DNA of 64,000 bases. Origin: TK10-74A sp965217625. Its GTDB lineage: Bacteria > Chloroflexota > Dehalococcoidia > Bin125. The stretch lies in the NCBI GenBank assembly GCA_965217625.1, contig OZ244557.1:868001-932000 (forward strand), given 5' to 3'. Below the pieces are notes generated by a model. That model saw only the letters and a program-made list of their open reading frames with translations, had not been told where the DNA came from and did not search any database. Shown here in pieces: positions 59,665 through 64,000 of the stretch. The first letter of the stretch is position 1. The number at the start of each line of letters is the position of its first letter. Position numbers and translations under genes: made by a program.

Positions 59665-61062
59665 CTAGAGCCGCATCTTCGGACGCAGCGCCGCCTGTGC
59701 GGCCTCGCCGACGACCTCGCTGATGGTGGGGTGCGCCTGCACGACGCGCCCCAGCTCCCAGAGCGAGGCGTCCATGAAGCCGCCCACGGCCGCCTGGCCG
59801 ATCATCTCGGTCGCGCTCGTCCCGACGATCTGGCAGCCCAGCAGGTCGCCGCTCTCCGCCTCGGCGACGACCTTCACGAAGCCGTCGGCGTCGTCGTGGA
59901 TGAGGGCGCGGGCGTTGGTGCGGAAGCGGGCGCGCCCCGTCTTGACGGCGTGCCCGGCCTCGACGGCCTGCGCCTCGGTGAGGCCGATCGAGGCGACCTC
60001 GGGCGTCGTGTAGACGGCGCGCGGCATCCAGACGGGGTCGGGCGGCGGCGGCGACTGGCCGAGCAGCCGCTCCGCGACGTAGCGCCCCTGGGCGGCGGCG
60101 ACGTGCGCGAGCTGCAGGCCGCCGTTGACGTCGCCGACGGCGTACACGTGCGGGACGTCGGTGCGCATCTCCTCGTCGACGGGGACCGTGCCGCCGTAGG
60201 TCGTGACGCCCACCTCGGCGGGAGCCAGCGCCTCCGAGCGGGGCCGCCTGCCGGTGGCGACCAGGACCACGTCGGCGCTGAACGTATGCCGCTCGCCGGC
60301 GTGCTCCACCTCCATGCGGACGCCGTCGGCGTCGATCTGGACGCTGTCCGCGTCGATGCCGGCGCCGGTGCGGACGTCGACGCCGCGCGCCGCCAGTTGC
60401 CGGGCGAGCGTGCGCGCCACCTCGGCGTCCTCCTGGGGCAGCAGCTGGGGCAGCAGTTCCAGCAGGACGACCTCGCTGCCGAGGTCGGTCCAGAGGGAGG
60501 CGAACTCCGCGCCCACCGCGCCGCCGCCGACGATGATCGCGCGGGCGGGCGGCGGCAGGTCGACGGCATGGTCGGAGGTGATGACGCGGCGGCCATCGAT
60601 CGGGAGGAAGGAGAGGCCGGCGGGCCGGGAGCCGGTCGCGATGATCACGTCCGTCGCACGCAACTCCGCGACGGTCCCGCCGGAGGCGGGCGTGACCTGG
60701 ACGCTGGTGGGGCCGGTCATGCGGGCGGTTCCATCGACGCGCTCGACCTTGGCGAGGTCCAGCGCCTGCTGCATGCCGCGATGCAGGCCGCCGACGAGCC
60801 CGTTCTTGAAGTCGAGCGCGGCGGGCCAGTCGATCTCGGGCTCGGGCAGTCGCACGCCGTGGGCCGGGGCGGCGCGGGCGGCGCGGGCGATGGCGGCGGT
60901 CTCGAGCAGGGCCTTGGTGGGGATGCAGCCGCGATGCAGGCAGACGCCGCCGACCTTGTCCTGCTCGACGAGGGCGACGCGGCCGCCGTGCTGGGCCATG
61001 GTCTGCGCGGCGGTGTAGCCGCCCCAGCCGCCGCCGATGACGAGCAGGTCGAAGTCGGGCAT
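59665..61062 (-). CDS. Dihydrolipoyl dehydrogenase (E3) of the Bkd operon
   Basis: FAD- and NAD-dependent disulfide reductase, 465 residues. FAD site LLVIGGGWGGYTAAQTMAQH, redox disulfide Cys41/Cys46 in GGVCLHRGCIPTK, NAD motif IIVGGGAVGAEFASLWTDLG, HVYAVGDVNGG and catalytic His-Glu in VVQAHPTISEVVGEAAQ. GGGAGGAA precedes ATG 61062. First gene of the operon with its E1 and E2 genes. A second E3 gene begins upstream at the window edge. Confidence 0.95.
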   Translation of the reverse strand: MPDFDLLVIGGGWGGYTAAQTMAQHGGRVALVEQDKVGGVCLHRGCIPTKALLETAAIARAARAAPAHGVRLPEPEIDWPAALDFKNGLVGGLHRGMQQALDLAKVERVDGTARMTGPTSVQVTPASGGTVAELRATDVIIATGSRPAGLSFLPIDGRRVITSDHAVDLPPPARAIIVGGGAVGAEFASLWTDLGSEVVLLELLPQLLPQEDAEVARTLARQLAARGVDVRTGAGIDADSVQIDADGVRMEVEHAGERHTFSADVVLVATGRRPRSEALAPAEVGVTTYGGTVPVDEEMRTDVPHVYAVGDVNGGLQLAHVAAAQGRYVAERLLGQSPPPPDPVWMPRAVYTTPEVASIGLTEAQAVEAGHAVKTGRARFRTNARALIHDDADGFVKVVAEAESGDLLGCQIVGTSATEMIGQAAVGGFMDASLWELGRVVQAHPTISEVVGEAAQAALRPKMRL

Positions 61063-61138
61063 CGCTTCCTCCCGAGAGCCGCAGGATGATCGTACGGCAT
61101 GGGGGCGGGCCGGCAGGAGCGGCGAGACGACAGAGGGA

Positions 61139-62464
61139 TCAGACGTCGAGCGCGTCGAGCTGGTCTTCGCCGGGCATGTAGAGGCGACGGATGGGCGTGG
61201 GGCGCATCTCGTACATGTTGGTGCGTTCGGCGGCGTTGAGCACGACCGGCATGAAGTCGGCGCCGCGCAGGTGCCCCAGCCCGCCGGCGGTCACGGAGCG
61301 CTCGTCGAAGGCGGCGACGCGGTCGATGCGCACGTTGCCGCCGCGGACGGCGATCGGCGAGGGCTCGCCGCCGTGCTGGTCGTAGAACTGGCCGCGCGGG
61401 ACGTGCGACCACACGGAGGGCGTGGTGTGGTCGGTGGTGAGCACGGTGAGGAGGGCGTCGTCGCCGGCCAGATCCTGCCAGTACGCCCCCATCGCGCGAT
61501 CGAGCGCCTCCAGCTCCTCGACGCACTTGGGCGGGTCGTTGCGGTGCGACGTGGGGTCGGGGTACTTCGTGTGCAGGTGGACGAAGTCGTAGCCCTCGTT
61601 GAGCAGTTCCCCGGCCCGCCCGAGGCGCCGGCGCAGGTCCTCCTCCGGGTCGGGATGCGTCATCGCGACGATGCGGAAGCCCAGTTCGTGCATGAGACCG
61701 TGCACGACTTCCTCGTCGGGCAGGGAGGCGGCGCGCATGCCCCACTTCTCGGCGAACGGCTCCAGGCTCGGGACGGGCCCGGCCCACTTGCCGATCAGGG
61801 CGTTGATGGAAGCGCCGCCTTGGGTCGAGGCGGGGTGATCGCGCAGCGTGCGATGGGCCCAAGCCAGGTAGTCGTTGAGCGCGGCGGCAGTGGCGTGGGC
61901 GGCGGGGTCGGCGGCGGCCTCGTGGCGGGGCTGGGCGCGCAGCACCGGCAGGCCCAGCGCCAGCGGGTCGCTGTCGGTGATGCGGAACGACGCCGGTCCG
62001 GAGACGAAGAGGATGCCGTCGCCGTCGCCGCTGTAGCGGTAGCGAAAGCGGATCCCGCCGCTCGTGTAGTCGGCGATCGCCTCGGCGAGGGCGGCGCAGG
62101 CCTCCTCCCGATCGCTGATGAAGCGCTGCCGCAGACGCAGCCGCGTGCCCTCGACGTCGGCGCACGCGAAGCGGGCCGAGATCATCACGTCGCCGGGGGG
62201 CAGGTCGTAGCCGCGCGCGCGGGCGATCAGCGGTCCGCGGTCGGGGAACTGATCCTCGGGGTAGGCGAACAGCAGGTGCAGGGCGATGGGGCTGCCCAGC
62301 GGATAGCCGGGGCTCTTGGCGTGCAGCGTGCCCGTGACGCCCTCGCGGGCGAGCCGATCGAGGTTGGGCGTGCGGGCGGCCTCGAGCGGCGTCTTGCCGC
62401 CAAGCTCGGGGGCGGGCCGATCGCCCAGCCCGTCGAAGATGATTAGCAGCACGCGCAGGCTCAC
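61139..62464 (-). CDS. Archaeal-type 2,3-bisphosphoglycerate-independent phosphoglycerate mutase
   Basis: Alkaline-phosphatase superfamily mutase of the ApgM kind, 441 residues, interconverting 3- and 2-phosphoglycerate; links to eno and gap in this window. N-terminal VLLIIFDGLGDRPAPELGGK with the metal Asp, NLDRLAREGVTGTLHAKSPG, LHTKYPDPTSHRNDPPKCVE, LLTVLTTDHTTPSVWSH and GGLGHLRGADFMPVVLN. The GTG start overlaps the NMN adenylyltransferase stop by 4 bases. Related ApgM proteins also resemble cofactor-independent phosphonoacetate hydrolases, so the assignment is by family. Confidence 0.82.
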   Translation of the reverse strand: MSLRVLLIIFDGLGDRPAPELGGKTPLEAARTPNLDRLAREGVTGTLHAKSPGYPLGSPIALHLLFAYPEDQFPDRGPLIARARGYDLPPGDVMISARFACADVEGTRLRLRQRFISDREEACAALAEAIADYTSGGIRFRYRYSGDGDGILFVSGPASFRITDSDPLALGLPVLRAQPRHEAAADPAAHATAAALNDYLAWAHRTLRDHPASTQGGASINALIGKWAGPVPSLEPFAEKWGMRAASLPDEEVVHGLMHELGFRIVAMTHPDPEEDLRRRLGRAGELLNEGYDFVHLHTKYPDPTSHRNDPPKCVEELEALDRAMGAYWQDLAGDDALLTVLTTDHTTPSVWSHVPRGQFYDQHGGEPSPIAVRGGNVRIDRVAAFDERSVTAGGLGHLRGADFMPVVLNAAERTNMYEMRPTPIRRLYMPGEDQLDALDV

Positions 62465-63069
62465 GTCGTGCCCACCTCTCGCGCGGCCGCCGTCCGGGCC
62501 GCGGCATCCGCGGCGACCTCCTCCAGGACGCGGGCCACGCCCGCCGGGACGAGCGCGCACCAGTCCTCGCCGGCGCGCAGACGGCGTCGCACCTCGGTCG
62601 CATCGATCGTCTTGTCGGCGCCCGGCGTGAGCACCTCGACGGTGTAGCCGGCGGCGCGCAGCCGGTCGACCTTGGTCTGCTCCCAGTCCGAGAACACGCG
62701 CACGAAGTGCACCGCGTCGTCGGGGACGTAGGCCGGCCAGCGCTCGGGCGTGTTGACGGGGAAGGGGATGAAGATGACCCGCTCGAAGGGGACGCCGGCG
62801 TCGCGCAGGGCGGCGCGAATCATGCGCTGCCGGTCGAAGAAGCTGAACGGGTTGGCCTCGGCGCGATGGCGATGGTCGGCGCTGGGCTCCCGCGCGATCT
62901 GCGAGGGGTCGGGGTTGGTGATGCCGATGATCAGCGTGCGGCAGCGTTCCAGGGCGAGGCGGCAGTAGTCCCAATGTCCGTTGTGGAAGGGCTGGAAACG
63001 ACCGTGGATCATGCCGAAGCGCGGCGGGGCGTCGGAATCGGCGGCCGGGGGGGCGGGGGACACGGGCAT
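62461..63069 (-). CDS. Nicotinamide-nucleotide adenylyltransferase-like protein
   Basis: Nucleotidyltransferase of the NMN adenylyltransferase family, 202 residues. The GRFQPFHNGH motif is at residues 23-32 (HxGH binds the phosphates), TIIIGITNPDP-type segment LIIGITNPDPSQIA follows, and the ISTxxR-like motif is TIDATEVRRRL. In archaea and some bacteria such enzymes form NAD from NMN and ATP. Located 8 bases after the second lipoamide dehydrogenase and overlapping phosphoglycerate mutase. Start ATG 63069. Confidence 0.85.
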   Translation of the reverse strand: MPVSPAPPAADSDAPPRFGMIHGRFQPFHNGHWDYCRLALERCRTLIIGITNPDPSQIAREPSADHRHRAEANPFSFFDRQRMIRAALRDAGVPFERVIFIPFPVNTPERWPAYVPDDAVHFVRVFSDWEQTKVDRLRAAGYTVEVLTPGADKTIDATEVRRRLRAGEDWCALVPAGVARVLEEVAADAAARTAAAREVGTT

Positions 63070-63077
63070 CGTCCGGG

Positions 63078-64000
63078 CTATCGCGATCGGGCGATGTAGT
63101 GGGCGCTGGAGCCGAAGAAGGTCTCGGCCGACTCCATGACGGTCTCGGACAGCGTGGGGTGGGCGTGGATCGTGAGCTGCAGATCGCGGGCGCGGGCCCC
63201 CATCTCGACGGCCAGCGTGCCCTCGGCGATCATTTCGCCCGCGTTCGGCCCCACGATGCCGACGCCCAGCACGCGCTCGCTGCCCTTCTCGACGATCAGC
63301 TTCGTGAGCCCCTCGGGGCGGGCCAGCGTGATGGCGCGGCCCGAGGCGCGCCAGGGGTAGCGCACGACCTGCACGTGGTCGGCGGGCGCGTCGGCCTCGG
63401 TCAGGCCGCACCAGGCGATCTCGGGGTCGGTGAAGACGACGGCCGGGATGGCGGCGGGCTCGAAGACGGCGGGCTCGCCCAGGATCGCCTCCACCGCGAC
63501 GCGGGCCTCGTGCATCGCCTTGTGCGCGAGCATGGGCTCACCGGCGACGTCGCCGACGGCGAAGATGTTGGGCTCCGCGGTGCGGCGCTGGGCGTCGGTC
63601 TCCAGGAAACCGTGGGCGTCGCTGCGGACCAGCGTCGTCTCCAGCCCGAGGTCGTCCGAGTTGGGCCGCCGCCCGACGGCGACGAGCACCTTGTCGAAGC
63701 TGCGCTGGCTCTCGGCGCCGCCGGCGGCGGTGAGAGCGACGCGCACGCCGCCCTCGACCTCGGTCATGGCGGTGACGCGGGTGTTGAGCAGGATTTCGTC
63801 GAAGACGCCGGCGAGGTGGGTCGCGAGCGGCTTCACGAGGTCGCGATCGACGCCGGCCAGCAGGCCCGGCAGCATCTCCACGACGGTGACCCTGGAGCCG
63901 AGCGCGGCGTAGACGGTGCCCATCTCCAGCCCGATGTAGCCGCCGCCGATGACCAGCAGCCGCGCGGGAACGTCGGCCAGTTCGAGCGCGCCGGTGGAAT
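63078..64000 (-). CDS. Dihydrolipoyl dehydrogenase, second copy (partial)
   Basis: C-terminal two thirds of an E3 enzyme; the 5' end lies beyond the window (the last base on the minus strand is inside the NAD domain). Visible: LLVIGGGYIGLEMGTVYAAL, VLVAVGRRPNSDDLGLETT, NIFAVGDVAGEPMLAHKAM, and the His-Glu pair in TIHAHPTLSETVMESAETFF. It differs from the Bkd E3 and resembles PdhD/Lpd with the YIGLEMG motif. Ends 8 bases before the NMN adenylyltransferase gene, so cotranscription is likely. It may serve pyruvate or 2-oxoglutarate dehydrogenase encoded upstream. Confidence 0.93.
   Translation of the reverse strand, partial: STGALELADVPARLLVIGGGYIGLEMGTVYAALGSRVTVVEMLPGLLAGVDRDLVKPLATHLAGVFDEILLNTRVTAMTEVEGGVRVALTAAGGAESQRSFDKVLVAVGRRPNSDDLGLETTLVRSDAHGFLETDAQRRTAEPNIFAVGDVAGEPMLAHKAMHEARVAVEAILGEPAVFEPAAIPAVVFTDPEIAWCGLTEADAPADHVQVVRYPWRASGRAITLARPEGLTKLIVEKGSERVLGVGIVGPNAGEMIAEGTLAVEMGARARDLQLTIHAHPTLSETVMESAETFFGSSAHYIARSR

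Overview
The window is about 64 kb of GC-rich bacterial chromosome with short intergenic gaps and many overlapping stop/start codons. It opens with a complete 16S rRNA gene on the minus strand. Gene content points to Chloroflexota, probably an aerobic heterotroph near Dehalococcoidia/SAR202. The clues are an F420-type luciferase-like oxidoreductase, an enolase-superfamily sugar-acid dehydratase, several DinB-fold proteins, a DUF2344 radical-SAM partner, an archaeal-type phosphoglycerate mutase and a split methylmalonyl-CoA mutase. This placement is an inference from gene content and the look of the 16S; no alignment was run.

Layout. 0-4.2 kb: 16S rRNA with a promoter, tilS, an FtsB/DivIC-like division protein and a histidine phosphatase. 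4.3-9.7 kb: a dipeptide/oligopeptide importer operon carrying a second, partly deleted permease pair. 9.7-15.1 kb: a methylmalonyl-CoA mutase operon (mutase, DinB protein, epimerase, B12 subunit, MeaB, DUF2344). 15.3-20.1 kb: an accessory patch with two Phd/VapC modules plus a vapC remnant, a dehydratase of the mandelate racemase group, a duplicated small-protein/aspartic-protease module, a tRNA, and a nucleotidyltransferase with a truncated HEPN partner. 20.2-32.5 kb: housekeeping genes (TlpA-like thioredoxin, uvrC, xerD, eno, gap, ffh, rpsP, khpA, rimM) and six tRNAs. 32.5-38.7 kb: beta-oxidation genes, an FG-GAP lipoprotein and a methyltransferase. 38.8-41.4 kb: five tRNAs around a gene-free, repeat-rich stretch. 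41.4-50 kb: an F420-type oxidoreductase, hydrolase, FKBP lipoprotein and a CopC/CopD/cytochrome c operon. 50-54.7 kb: ilvD, an ABC exporter and a quinone-oxidoreductase-like enzyme. 54.9-64 kb: isocitrate lyase, a complete branched-chain 2-oxoacid dehydrogenase operon, phosphoglycerate mutase, an NMN adenylyltransferase-like gene and a second lipoamide dehydrogenase cut by the window edge.

How it fits together. Peptides are imported; branched-chain amino acids are oxidised by the Bkd complex; acyl-CoAs pass through acyl-CoA dehydrogenase, enoyl-CoA hydratase and thiolase; propionyl-CoA derived carbon enters the TCA cycle through methylmalonyl-CoA epimerase and mutase; isocitrate lyase conserves acetyl-CoA carbon. 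Enolase, GAPDH and phosphoglycerate mutase supply lower glycolysis/gluconeogenesis.

The least explained items are the small-protein/retropepsin-like module that has duplicated and decayed, the 10-bp phased TGCACG array and duplicated composite repeat at 39.3-39.9 kb, a three-copy hairpin family with compensatory stem changes, and a CopC-CopD-cytochrome c fusion in an operon of extracytoplasmic proteins.
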